From Spirochaetales bacterium (GTDB lineage Bacteria > Spirochaetota > Spirochaetia > DSM-2461): DNA of 64,000 nucleotides. Shown one piece after another: positions 16,373 through 25,661 of the stretch. How positions within the stretch are numbered: position 1 is the first letter of the stretch; every line of letters begins with the position of its first letter. The translations under genes were made by a program, and so were the position numbers. The stretch covers positions 62,001 through 126,000 of the forward strand of contig JAFGXR010000003.1 of assembly GCA_016936555.1 (NCBI GenBank), written 5' to 3'. The notes beneath the pieces were generated by a model. The model did not search any database. It was given only the letters and a program-made list of their open reading frames with translations, and was not told where the DNA came from.

Positions 16373-19300
16373 ATGAAACGCCTCATTTTCTTTTTCGCGC
16401 TGACCGGTTTTCTCTGTTCTGCCCTTCCGGCAGAATCGATATCTCTTTCAATCAGCGTCATCAGTCCCGAGAACAGGGAAAACAGAACCCGGCTGGAATC
16501 CCTTCTCGTCCGGACCGCATCGGGCGCCTCGAGACGGTACGGACAATATTTCGACGTTTTTTTTGAGGAACGCAGCGGCTCGGCCGACAGCGATTACGGG
16601 CTTAGCATAACAGCTCTCATGGAAGGCGAATCTCCCGCCCTGGCTCTTCAATTTACGCCGCGGAAAGGCGGAACCGCTCTGAGCCGAACCATAATGGGAG
16701 AGATTAACGATGAAACACCGACCTATCTCTCGGAACTGATTTTCAGCATATGGGCTATAACAAATCCTTCGCGGATAAAGCCCGATGTACCCCTGCCCCG
16801 ATTCCTGGAAGAGGTTCCCTCACTTTTCCTTGTAGAGTCGGCCATTCCCGATTTCACGGGTTACAACACGGCATCGGCTGTAGCCGTGAAGGAAAACGGC
16901 AATCTCGTTATGGCCTTGGGAGCCCTCTGCTATGAAACGGACAGTGATTTCAATCCCCTTGTCCAGCTGGCGGGAGACCTGTACTCTCCTTCAAGCTCAC
17001 TATTTTTCTTCGGCGCCGGCATAACACCGGGGGGATCGGTCTATCTGAAGCCGACGAACGGCCGGGATATCTATAAAATTATAGAGGGAGCGCCCCGCAC
17101 CATGAAAATCCGCACCGGGATCGATGTAAACGGTCCCATGGCGGTTCTTCCCGACGGGACTGCCATCCTCTATCACACGGTCAGCCGCAAGTTCGTCCGG
17201 ATAGAGGGAGGAAGAAGAAGCGATCTGGAAATCCCCCTCGGTCCCTACACCTATGTCTACGCCATGGCTCCCGGTCCGGAAGGCAATCTATGGCTCCACG
17301 ACAACGTGGAACAGCGCTTTAAGGTCTTCACGGGAACCGGTTCTTTTATCAACTCTCTTATGCCCGTGGGAATGGGAGAAGATGTCCTGGCCCCCATGTC
17401 CATGGTCGTTCTCGATGACGGAGCCCTGATGCTCTATTCCAACAGCGCACTGTACAAATTCAGCAGTGAAGGCGTGCTTCTCTGGAAAATGACGGGATAC
17501 CATTTCAGGGAGGAGGAATCCTTTCCCATGACGCCTCTCAATCTGGCTGTGGATCAGGACAGGGGCTTTATCTATCTGGCCGATTACGCCGCCAACCGGA
17601 TACTCAAATTCTACGACCCCGCTCTGGACCGGAATGAGAATAATTCCCGCAGAGAAACAGAGGGAATTCTGGAACTGAACAGGGTGATAGATGAGGATCC
17701 CTACGGGGAGGCTCCGATCCGGCGCAAAGCCCTCTACTACAGGGAAAAGGAAGACTGGGTTCTGGCCCGCTTCTGGCTGGAAGAGCTGATCAACATCAAC
17801 CCCTTCGACGGCGAAGCTTCGGTTATGCTCGAAGAGATCGAGATCCGGGGACTGATGAAACAGGCTGCGGAACTGGAAGGGGAAACACTCCGGACTGCCC
17901 GGGCGATCGGCCCGGAATCGGCCAGAGAGCTCTACAGCCGTACAGTGCGGCTCTATGAAAAAATAATGAGCCTCGACAGTGCCGACCATGAAGCCTCTTC
18001 CAGAATGAACCGTTTCAAGGAAGCCTTCTATAACGAATCGGCCGGAACCGGAGAAAGGGATGAGAAGCCACTGACAATCGCAGCGGTGTCCGTAAAGGGA
18101 ATATTTCCGGCGCTGATCCACTTTTACAGAGGCAATCCCGTGGGGACAGTGACTGTCCGGAATGATTTCGATCAGGCGATAGGCAATGTGAGAGCGCAAT
18201 TGAATCTGAAAGAATATATCGATTTCCCCGTTGAATCAGAGCCAGTTTCCATACTTGAACCCGGGGAAGAGGTCACCCTCCCCCTAAAGATCCTGCTCAA
18301 TGAAAAAGCTTTTAACCTGAGGGAGGATCTGCCCCTTCAGTTTCAGGTAACAATTCTCTACGAATCGGAGGGAAGATCAGGCGAAACAGGAAAAACAGGA
18401 AGCACAACACTTTACAGGCGCACAGCTCTGACCTGGGACAACACAGCCAAGCTTGCCGCATTTATCATGCCTAACGAGTCGGTCGTCACGACTTTCTCCC
18501 ACAGGGTCCTGGCCGATAGCGCAGATGTCCAGGGTCTGCCTCCGGAAATGGTCAGGGCCGCCCGGCTCTGCGATGCCCTGGGAACCTATGGTATAAAATA
18601 TATCGAAGATCCCGATTCGCCTTTTTCAAGGCAGTTCGAAGCGGAGGGGATAATCGACACAGTCCGCTACCCCCGGACGACCCTGCAGATACGGTCCGGG
18701 GACTGCGATGACTCGACTGCCCTTCTGACATCGCTGCTTGAGTCTTCCGGGATCGCCACGGCGATCATGACTTCACCGGGCCATGTCTTCGCGGCTTTCG
18801 ATACGGAGGAGCCTGCGGGGAACCGGTGGATGTTTGAAAAAGAGGGAAGGGAGATCATCGTCGATGGGGGGACGATCTGGATACCCCTTGAATCGACTTA
18901 TTTGAATGAAGGCTTCGACGCTTCCTGGGAGAAAGCATCCCGGATTATCACCCGGTACTCACCGGGTGAAATCGATTTTCTTCCCGTTGCAGATCAGAGA
19001 AAGGACTTTCCTCCCCTCCCCCTGGGAGAGAGTTCCATCATGGTCGTGGAACCTGGAAAAAGGGAAATCGATCCTCTGAACGACCGGACCCTGTCCGCTT
19101 TGACCAATTCGATTTACAACGCAAACAGAGACAGGCTATTTGAAGAGGCTGCCGGAGCCTCGGGAAGGAAACTTCATCAGCTGAAAAACAGGCTGGCTGT
19201 GCTCCATGCCCGGTTCGGAGAATGGAGGGAAGCCGAGAGAATTTTTCTGGCCCTGATTGAAGGGGACAGCCCCGCTCTCTCGCCCTATGTGAATCTGGGC

Positions 19301-19573
19301 AATCTCTACTACAGCAGAGGCGAATACGATAAAGCGCTGAGAATCTTTTCAGCGGCCCGGGATGTCAAAGGAGATTCACTTATGGTCAACCTGGCCCTTG
19401 CCAGAACCTACTACCGCCTGGGAGACAGAACCAATACCGGTTTTTATTACGGACTCGTAAAAAATGAATCGGCTCCCCTGTCGGAAGAATACGCCTATCT
19501 CTCAGGCAACGGAACGGTAGCCCGGGCCGGAGCTGATGATGAACCGCCTCTTCTCTGGTTAACAGAGGATTAA
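16373..19573 (+). CDS. Large exported propeller-TPR-transglutaminase-like protein
   Basis: 1066 residues with a signal peptide (residues 1-21, ending LPAES). Residues ~140-430 resemble NHL/beta-propeller repeats. TPR-like helices follow at ~440-510 and an immunoglobulin-like segment at ~570-680. A transglutaminase-like domain at ~700-870 has the catalytic Cys in SGDCDDST, His in SPGHVFAAFD and an acidic residue downstream. TPR repeats close the protein (~950-1040; one includes PYVNLGNLYYSRGEYDKAL). The fold set suggests a periplasmic protein that cleaves or cross-links peptides or envelope material. I do not recognise a named family. Its gene runs three bases into an alkaline-phosphatase-superfamily gene, so the two are probably one operon. 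Confidence 0.75.
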   Translation: MKRLIFFFALTGFLCSALPAESISLSISVISPENRENRTRLESLLVRTASGASRRYGQYFDVFFEERSGSADSDYGLSITALMEGESPALALQFTPRKGGTALSRTIMGEINDETPTYLSELIFSIWAITNPSRIKPDVPLPRFLEEVPSLFLVESAIPDFTGYNTASAVAVKENGNLVMALGALCYETDSDFNPLVQLAGDLYSPSSSLFFFGAGITPGGSVYLKPTNGRDIYKIIEGAPRTMKIRTGIDVNGPMAVLPDGTAILYHTVSRKFVRIEGGRRSDLEIPLGPYTYVYAMAPGPEGNLWLHDNVEQRFKVFTGTGSFINSLMPVGMGEDVLAPMSMVVLDDGALMLYSNSALYKFSSEGVLLWKMTGYHFREEESFPMTPLNLAVDQDRGFIYLADYAANRILKFYDPALDRNENNSRRETEGILELNRVIDEDPYGEAPIRRKALYYREKEDWVLARFWLEELININPFDGEASVMLEEIEIRGLMKQAAELEGETLRTARAIGPESARELYSRTVRLYEKIMSLDSADHEASSRMNRFKEAFYNESAGTGERDEKPLTIAAVSVKGIFPALIHFYRGNPVGTVTVRNDFDQAIGNVRAQLNLKEYIDFPVESEPVSILEPGEEVTLPLKILLNEKAFNLREDLPLQFQVTILYESEGRSGETGKTGSTTLYRRTALTWDNTAKLAAFIMPNESVVTTFSHRVLADSADVQGLPPEMVRAARLCDALGTYGIKYIEDPDSPFSRQFEAEGIIDTVRYPRTTLQIRSGDCDDSTALLTSLLESSGIATAIMTSPGHVFAAFDTEEPAGNRWMFEKEGREIIVDGGTIWIPLESTYLNEGFDASWEKASRIITRYSPGEIDFLPVADQRKDFPPLPLGESSIMVVEPGKREIDPLNDRTLSALTNSIYNANRDRLFEEAAGASGRKLHQLKNRLAVLHARFGEWREAERIFLALIEGDSPALSPYVNLGNLYYSRGEYDKALRIFSAARDVKGDSLMVNLALARTYYRLGDRTNTGFYYGLVKNESAPLSEEYAYLSGNGTVARAGADDEPPLLWLTED

Positions 19574-19575
19574 CC

Positions 19576-20472
19576 ATGGAAAGGCTCTTTCTCTTTTTCA
19601 TTGACGGCATAGGCCTGGCTCCCCCATCGGAGAACAATCCCATAGCCGGGATGTTTTCGTCCTTAACCGGAGGGCTCGGGCTCCCCGATACCGATAAACC
19701 TCTGTTTTTTCCCCGAAGCGTTCTCTGCCCAATCGATGCCACTCTGGGCGTGAAGGGGGAACCCCAGTCGGCCACAGGCCAGACGTCCATTTTCACGGGA
19801 GTCAACGCCGCGGATTATCTGGGGTATCACCTTCCCGCTTTTCCGAACAGGGAGCTTGTATCGCTCATTGAAGAGAAAAGCCTTATGAAAGCCCTTTCGG
19901 GAAAGGGCGTTTCCGTCACCTCGGCCAACATGTATTCACATCAGTTTTTCACGGAAAGGGAAAAGGCGGAGAAGAACCGCTTCCCCGTATCGACCCTCAC
20001 AATAAAGGCATCGGGCGCACCGTTCAGAATGATAGAGGACTACCGGAAGGGCAAAGCAGTTTTCGCCGATATTACAGGAGAACTGATCCGGGAGAGAGGC
20101 TACGATATCGAGAAAATTGAACCGGAAGAGGCGGGACGGAGAATATCAGCCATAATGAAAGAAGCCCGCTTCGTCTTTTTCGAGTATTTTATGACCGACC
20201 ATTACGGACACAAGAGAAACCGGATCGGGCTGAAGCAGTCCGTCGAGGTTCTGGACCGCTTCGCAGCGGCTGTCGCATCGGGTCTCGACGGGGAACAGGA
20301 AGCCATGGTCATAATCAGCGATCATGGGAACGCCGAGGACATGACGACCGGCGGACACACGAAGAATCCCGTACCGGGAATCCTCGTCGGAGGAGGAGAA
20401 AAGGAAAGGGAGCAGTTCGCCGGGCTGCGGGATCTGACCGATCTGTACGGCTTTCTGCTTAATGCCTTTTAA
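19576..20472 (+). CDS. Alkaline-phosphatase-superfamily metalloenzyme
   Basis: 298 residues. Metal-ligand motifs of the phosphopentomutase/phosphoglycerate-mutase metalloenzyme fold are present: FFIDGIGLAPP at the N-terminus, the nucleophile region GQTSIFTG, and SDHGNAEDMTTGGHTKNPVP near the C-terminus. It could be a phosphatase, phosphomutase or nucleotide-diphosphatase-like enzyme; there is no signal peptide, so it acts in the cytoplasm. AGAGGA lies six bases before the ATG. It follows the transglutaminase-like gene after two bases and overlaps the convergent HD-GYP gene by 14 bases. Confidence 0.82.
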   Translation: MERLFLFFIDGIGLAPPSENNPIAGMFSSLTGGLGLPDTDKPLFFPRSVLCPIDATLGVKGEPQSATGQTSIFTGVNAADYLGYHLPAFPNRELVSLIEEKSLMKALSGKGVSVTSANMYSHQFFTEREKAEKNRFPVSTLTIKASGAPFRMIEDYRKGKAVFADITGELIRERGYDIEKIEPEEAGRRISAIMKEARFVFFEYFMTDHYGHKRNRIGLKQSVEVLDRFAAAVASGLDGEQEAMVIISDHGNAEDMTTGGHTKNPVPGILVGGGEKEREQFAGLRDLTDLYGFLLNAF

Positions 20473-22441
20473 TCTCCTGCAAGGGCATCAGTGGCGTATA
20501 TGCATCTCTTAAGGCATTCAGATTTTCATGGAGGTATTCGCAGAAAACATCGACGATATTCGGATCGAGATGCCAGCCCGACTCGGCTTTGAGGGCAGCG
20601 ATGGCCACTTCGACAGACATGGGATTCCGGTAGTGGCGACGTGACGTTATGGCATCGAAAAAATCAGCGACGGCGATGATTTTTGCACCGAGGGGAATCT
20701 GGTCCCCTTTCAGCCCGACAGGATATCCGCCCCCGTCGATCTGCTCATGGTGAGAGGACGCGATATCGGGAATCTCCGCCAGATCCCCCTCAAAATTAAT
20801 CTGGTTCAGTATGATTCTGGTTTTGACGACATGGGTTTTAATGATATCGTACTCATCAGCGGTCAATTGCCCGTTTTTCTTCAGAATGCTGTCGGGGACA
20901 CCGATTTTCCCGTAATCGTGAAGCATGGAAGCTATGTGTATCATATCGCGGTAACGGTTCGAAAGCCCCATGCGCCGGCAGATTTCATCGGCATACTCGG
21001 CGACCTTTTCCGAATGTCCCGCCGTCAGCGGATCTCTGGCATCGATACTCGAAGCCAGAACCTTGATAATGGACTGCAGCTGCGTCTCTCTCGCTTTAAT
21101 CAACTGAATTTTTTTCAATCCCACACCGACAATGGAGGCGATTCCCATGAGGAGACTGATATCACTCTGAAGAAGCGGCCGCTGGGAATGAATATTATCC
21201 ACGGAGAGAATACCCAGAGTCTCGTTATCACAGACGATAGGACAGCAGATGAACGATTTTGCCCCGATGCTTCTCGTAAAAGCTATACTCTGAAGGCTCA
21301 GATTTTTTTTAATATCTTCCACATCATTGATGAGAAAAGGTTTCTGCTCTTTGAAACTGATGACGAAGACACCTCTGGAATGAGGGTTGGTCAGGCTGAA
21401 ATCCGTTGTATCGAGCATTTCCCGATAGCCTTCGCTGAAACCGTACCCGCTTGTGAACTGGAGTTTCGTCTTCTCCTTATTAGCCAGAAGTATCAGCCCC
21501 CGGTCGAACTCAAGCAGCTCCCTGATGGTTTCAATCGTCCCCTCTACTGTCTCTTCAAGGGTCATTTTTGAATTGATGACTTCACTCACCTTCTGGGCAA
21601 TAACCGTTGTATTGTAATTGATATCGATCTGATGAAAAAAATCTTCCGTCGTTTTTTCAAGGGAATCGGTTTTAGCCCGGAGTTCCTTGACTTCCTTCAT
21701 TTTTGCGAGATAGGCAAGACCCAGAAAAAGAACCGCCGATAGAGAAAGAGAAGGAAACAGGGGTATTTTTATTCCGAGAGACAGATTCACTCCGTTGGCT
21801 CCGATAAGAGCCAGCAAAGAGCCCCACTTTACCTTATTCATGACCTTAAGCACAGAATCTTCCCATTTCACGACATAACGGCAGGCCCCGCCGCCGGAAA
21901 AAAGGCACTCCGGATGCTCCAGCGTTATCCTCTTCAAGCCCAGAAACGTCGGAATGGCTTCCATCATTCCCTTTCTGTTTTCGCATTGATAAGGTTTTTC
22001 CGAAAGGTCCGGGCCGGATTTAAAAAGGATTTCAACTGAGTTCGAAGAGAGTTTTCTGATTCTGTAATCGGTGTATTTCGTAAAATTGACAGAAATCTTC
22101 TCCATTTTTCTGAAAGCTCTGAAAGGATCAATAATCGTGACGAAAATATCATGGATAAGATTGCCTTTATTAGGGGAGGATGCGAAAAAGCGGCCCGCCT
22201 CCCTGGCGATATTCTGATTTCCCGACATCTGTGCAAGCTTATCGTAAAAGCGGTCCATCTGATTCTGTGTAAACCAGTGCCCGGGATCGGCGACCTGATA
22301 GGATTCTATACCGGCATATTCATAGAGGACCTCGAGATCGACGAAGGGATAGCGGGAATTGATCAGTTTGACATAACCGTCCAGGATTCGGCTACTGTAG
22401 GGCTTCTTCTCCGTATCGGTTTTTTTCAAGTGTGTTCCCAA
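20459..22441 (-). CDS. V4R-like/GAF/HD-GYP c-di-GMP phosphodiesterase
   Basis: 660 residues. Residues ~1-195 form a ligand-binding domain whose C-terminal part has the V4R-like pattern: Cys, then GLKRITLEHPECLFSGGGAC and an aromatic-rich strand, suggesting a small-molecule or metal site. Two hydrophobic segments (~205-245) form a hairpin anchor. A GAF domain follows (~285-430), then HD-GYP with MLHDYGKIGVPD, SSHHEQIDGGGYP and ADFFDAITSRRHYR, all metal ligands intact. It should hydrolyse c-di-GMP to GMP. The start is a TTG at 22441, nine bases after AGGAAGGA. A TATAAT box at 22490-22495 sits inside a CCGAT/ATCGG inverted repeat (22484-22499) that could be an operator. Confidence 0.87.
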   Translation of the reverse strand: MGTHLKKTDTEKKPYSSRILDGYVKLINSRYPFVDLEVLYEYAGIESYQVADPGHWFTQNQMDRFYDKLAQMSGNQNIAREAGRFFASSPNKGNLIHDIFVTIIDPFRAFRKMEKISVNFTKYTDYRIRKLSSNSVEILFKSGPDLSEKPYQCENRKGMMEAIPTFLGLKRITLEHPECLFSGGGACRYVVKWEDSVLKVMNKVKWGSLLALIGANGVNLSLGIKIPLFPSLSLSAVLFLGLAYLAKMKEVKELRAKTDSLEKTTEDFFHQIDINYNTTVIAQKVSEVINSKMTLEETVEGTIETIRELLEFDRGLILLANKEKTKLQFTSGYGFSEGYREMLDTTDFSLTNPHSRGVFVISFKEQKPFLINDVEDIKKNLSLQSIAFTRSIGAKSFICCPIVCDNETLGILSVDNIHSQRPLLQSDISLLMGIASIVGVGLKKIQLIKARETQLQSIIKVLASSIDARDPLTAGHSEKVAEYADEICRRMGLSNRYRDMIHIASMLHDYGKIGVPDSILKKNGQLTADEYDIIKTHVVKTRIILNQINFEGDLAEIPDIASSHHEQIDGGGYPVGLKGDQIPLGAKIIAVADFFDAITSRRHYRNPMSVEVAIAALKAESGWHLDPNIVDVFCEYLHENLNALRDAYTPLMPLQEIKRH

Positions 22442-22517
22442 TGGTGCAAATCCTTCCTGCCGGTAAAAAAGTATTCAAGAAACCCGATTATTATATCGGC
22501 CGGAACAGGGATAAACA

Positions 22518-23168
22518 TTAGCCCTTAATCTGTTTAAAAATTAAATCTCCTATAATTCCCGCACCATTGAAATCAGGATGGACGCCATCTATAAAAAGCT
22601 CTTCGCGATCCAGCAGGGGATGGTATAAATCAATGATCCCGCAATCCTCCTCTGCGGCGATTTCACCGATAAGCGGTATCAGGCATTTCTCCAGCAGATC
22701 CCCCTCCATCCCCCAGCTGTTTTCGAAAAGAGGCGGAGGGAGACAGAGATAAACTTCCCTCTTTTTATCACCGGAGAGGAACGACCTGATCAGGGCCTTG
22801 TAGTCCTCTTTGAACCTGTCCAGAAATATGCGGTTCCCGATCTTCGTATCGTTGGTTCCCAAAGCGATAACGACTATGGAGGCATCGAAATCCAGAGCCC
22901 TGGAATACTGTGGCGTATCTATGTAGGGGCGATCACCCTCTGATGTAAGGGTGGCTCCGTTCCGGCCGAAATTGCCCGTCTCGAAAACACCGCGGGACAG
23001 GGATTCCACAACAGCCGGCCAGGAATTTCTGTTCCGGTTTACCACCCCGTATCCCCATGTGATACTGTCGCCCACCGCTGCGACCCGTACGGGCCCGGAA
23101 GCCCTTTGGGCTCCACAGTCGGAGAGAGCGATAATGGCGATGATAATGAATTGAATGCAACGTTTCAC
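22518..23168 (-). CDS. Exported SGNH/GDSL-type hydrolase
   Basis: 216 residues with a short N-terminal hydrophobic segment and a cysteine near residue 19, so it may be exported or a lipoprotein. Block I is AAVGDSITWGYG with the nucleophile Ser, block III is LGTNDTKIG with the Asn, and block V is IDGVHPDFNG with Asp and His. It should hydrolyse an ester or acyl group, for instance on polysaccharide or lipid. The start is a GTG that overlaps the ptsP stop codon in a GTGA arrangement, so it is translationally coupled to ptsP. Confidence 0.88.
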   Translation of the reverse strand: MKRCIQFIIIAIIALSDCGAQRASGPVRVAAVGDSITWGYGVVNRNRNSWPAVVESLSRGVFETGNFGRNGATLTSEGDRPYIDTPQYSRALDFDASIVVIALGTNDTKIGNRIFLDRFKEDYKALIRSFLSGDKKREVYLCLPPPLFENSWGMEGDLLEKCLIPLIGEIAAEEDCGIIDLYHPLLDREELFIDGVHPDFNGAGIIGDLIFKQIKG

Positions 23169-25387
23169 TTCGCAGAAAAACTCCGGATATACTGCTCCAT
23201 TTCCCCCTGCCTGCCTATGGCCAGCATCTCCCGGCTGATCCGCTCCATTTGAGAGATCGTGTAATTTTTCAGGATTTTTTTTACCGGCTCCACCTTGAAG
23301 GGAGACACGCTGAGCGTTCTGATACCGATTCCCACGAAAAAGGGAACCATCAGGGGGTCGGATGCCATATCTCCGCAGACCGACAGGTTGCTTCTCTTGT
23401 CTCCCGCGTCCTCAGCTATTGTCGCAAGAACGCGCAGAACCGCGGGATGGTGGCTTCTGTAGAGATGATTGAGATTCTCATTGGTTCGGTCCACCGCCAG
23501 AAGATACATGATCAGATCATTGGTTCCGATGGAGAGAAAATCCGTCTCTCCGGCCAGGTCTGCAACCGACATGGCGGCGGAAGGCAGCTCCACCATGGCA
23601 CCGATCCGCGGTTTTCTGTTGAAGGAGACCCCCCGCTCTTCCAGCTGTAGGGAACAGAGGGAGATTTCCTCTTTGGCCGACAGGACTTCCTCAACGCTGG
23701 ACACCATGGGCAGCATGATCCCCAGATCAGCCCCTTCCCCCGCCCTCAGCATGGCTTTCAGCTGCTCCCGGAACATGCCCCGGTTAGCCAGGGAAAAGCG
23801 GATGCCCCGAACTCCCAGAAAGGGATTGCTTTCGGTCTCGCTCCGGCCGTCGAGGAGTTTGTCTCCTCCTATATCGGCTGTGCGCAGGATAACGGGCTTT
23901 CCTTCCTGGCTTCTCACAATAGCCCGGTAAATGCGGAACTGCTGCTCTTCCGAAAGAAAATCATTTTTGAGAATGAAAGGAAATTCGCTTCTGTACAGAC
24001 CTATGCCTTCCGCCCCCTGGCGAACCGCTTCCCGGGCATCACCGAGAATATTGATGTTGGCCAGAACCCGAACGGTCTCACCATCGGCGGAACAGCCCCG
24101 GACCGTATAGAAATTCTCGAGACGGCTCGTTCTGCCGGCCTCCTCCAGGAGCCTGATCCTGTCTTCTTCATCGGGATTGATATAGAGCTTTCCTTCGCCT
24201 CCGTCCAGAATAAGATCTGTTCCGTCGGGAATAAACAGAAAATCCTTTTCCTCGCAGATCAGAACCGGCACATCGAGTGAACGGGCCAGTATGGAGATAT
24301 GGGCCGTAACGCCCGAACCTTTGAGAACAATTCCCGAAGCCTTCTCCACAGCGAGACGAAAAAGATCGGATGGATAAACATGGCGGCACAGAACGATGCG
24401 CCCCTCATAGGAGAACCCCCTGTCCTCCTCCGCCGACATATTGCTGATAAGCCGGAAACCGAGATCCCTCACATCCTGAGCCTTTTCGGCGAAACGGGTT
24501 TCCTTCATGGATGCGAACCGGTCGGCATACTCGTTTACAACCAGACAGACTGCTTCGGAGGCCTCTTTTTCCCCGTCTATAAATCGTCTCATTTTATTGA
24601 TAAAGCTGTGGTCTTTCAACATATAGATCTGAGCCGTAAAAATCATGGCCACGATTTCCGACTCGCCGGTCGCAGCCGTATCCTGATAGCGAGCGAGCTG
24701 TTCCAGAGAAAGCTTCAGAGCCTTTTCAAACCGCGCGGCTTCCCCCTCTATCGAACCGGCCGGAGCAAGATCCTGAGCGGCAGTTTCCATATCGCTCCAT
24801 TCGGGGAGAGCTCTGCCCCAGGCGATTCCTTCGGACGTCTTTATTCCCGTGAGAACCTTTCTGGCAGAGTGATCCTCTTCGATTTCACAGACAGGATAGT
24901 TGATCAGAACCAGCGCATCGGAAAGCCGATCGGCGAACATCGCCGCCGCTTCCATAACCGATGCCTTATCGATACGGGAAAACGCATCGAATTTTTTATT
25001 GCCGAGAAGAAGAATGCCATCTTTCCTGCTCCCCCGGAAAAAAGGAACAACGATCCCGGACCCCAGGAGATTATCCTGAAAAATACGAACCGTACCATCG
25101 CTGAAAGCCCGCTCAATCTCAGCCCGGTCCAGAGCAAAGGCGGCGGGCAGCCCCAGCTCCCGGGATCGGCATCCGTCCCAGAAATCCTCCCCCTCAAATC
25201 CGACTCGGAAAACCGGATCATCCCCTGTATCGTTATAGCCGAAAATGGCTCCGATCGAGGCTCCGGTTATTATCATCAACTGCCGGATCGCTTCCTTAAA
25301 AAAATCATCAACTTCACCGGATGTTTCAAAGACGGAGATCTCCCCGCAGACTGTATCGAGAAATTTTATCAAGGGATTTTTTTTCAT
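23165..25387 (-). CDS. ptsP: PEP-protein phosphotransferase with GAF domain (EI-Ntr-like)
   Basis: About 740 residues. A GAF-like domain (~20-150) precedes an enzyme I module. The phospho-His region reads GSGVTAHISILARSLDVPV, and the PEP-binding barrel carries GIGLYRSEF, TADIGGDK and the active-site CGDMASDP. It takes phosphate from PEP and passes it to an HPr-like protein. In the EI-Ntr type the GAF domain tunes this to nitrogen or second-messenger signals. The start at 25387 is five bases after the FlhX stop; the upstream extension to 25456 overlaps flhX and is less likely. TATACT ends seven bases before the ATG. No HPr or EII gene is nearby. Confidence 0.92.
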   Translation of the reverse strand: MKKNPLIKFLDTVCGEISVFETSGEVDDFFKEAIRQLMIITGASIGAIFGYNDTGDDPVFRVGFEGEDFWDGCRSRELGLPAAFALDRAEIERAFSDGTVRIFQDNLLGSGIVVPFFRGSRKDGILLLGNKKFDAFSRIDKASVMEAAAMFADRLSDALVLINYPVCEIEEDHSARKVLTGIKTSEGIAWGRALPEWSDMETAAQDLAPAGSIEGEAARFEKALKLSLEQLARYQDTAATGESEIVAMIFTAQIYMLKDHSFINKMRRFIDGEKEASEAVCLVVNEYADRFASMKETRFAEKAQDVRDLGFRLISNMSAEEDRGFSYEGRIVLCRHVYPSDLFRLAVEKASGIVLKGSGVTAHISILARSLDVPVLICEEKDFLFIPDGTDLILDGGEGKLYINPDEEDRIRLLEEAGRTSRLENFYTVRGCSADGETVRVLANINILGDAREAVRQGAEGIGLYRSEFPFILKNDFLSEEQQFRIYRAIVRSQEGKPVILRTADIGGDKLLDGRSETESNPFLGVRGIRFSLANRGMFREQLKAMLRAGEGADLGIMLPMVSSVEEVLSAKEEISLCSLQLEERGVSFNRKPRIGAMVELPSAAMSVADLAGETDFLSIGTNDLIMYLLAVDRTNENLNHLYRSHHPAVLRVLATIAEDAGDKRSNLSVCGDMASDPLMVPFFVGIGIRTLSVSPFKVEPVKKILKNYTISQMERISREMLAIGRQGEMEQYIRSFSAK

Positions 25388-25391
25388 CTCT

Positions 25392-25661
25392 TTAAGTATA
25401 CCTGATAGAACTGTCCAGTTCCATAAGAAAGACATAGACTTCCGCGGCCAGGGCAAAGAGCTCCTGAGGAATTTCCCGGCCCGGAGGGAGGGTCAGCAAT
25501 AAATTCGCCAAAGGCTCCTGTTGGACGAGAGGAATGCCGGCTTCATCGGCCAGTTCGAGAATTTTCTCAGCCAGATACCCCTTCCCCGAAGCGATCAGGC
25601 GGGGAGCCTCATCTTTTTCCCTGTCCCATTTAAGCGCGGCGGCGCCTTTCTCTAACCCCAT
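25392..25661 (-). CDS. FlhB C-terminal-domain protein (FlhX-like)
   Basis: 89 residues corresponding to the cytosolic C-terminal domain of FlhB without the membrane part. It contains the pattern APRLIASGKGYLAEKILELA, then AGIPLVQQEPLA and a leucine-rich end, as in stand-alone FlhX proteins. The autocleavage NPTH of FlhB is absent. FlhB's domain switches flagellar export specificity together with FliK. The gene overlaps the end of the FliK-like gene by ten bases and lies five bases before ptsP, so the three form an operon. Confidence 0.82.
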   Translation of the reverse strand: MGLEKGAAALKWDREKDEAPRLIASGKGYLAEKILELADEAGIPLVQQEPLANLLLTLPPGREIPQELFALAAEVYVFLMELDSSIRYT

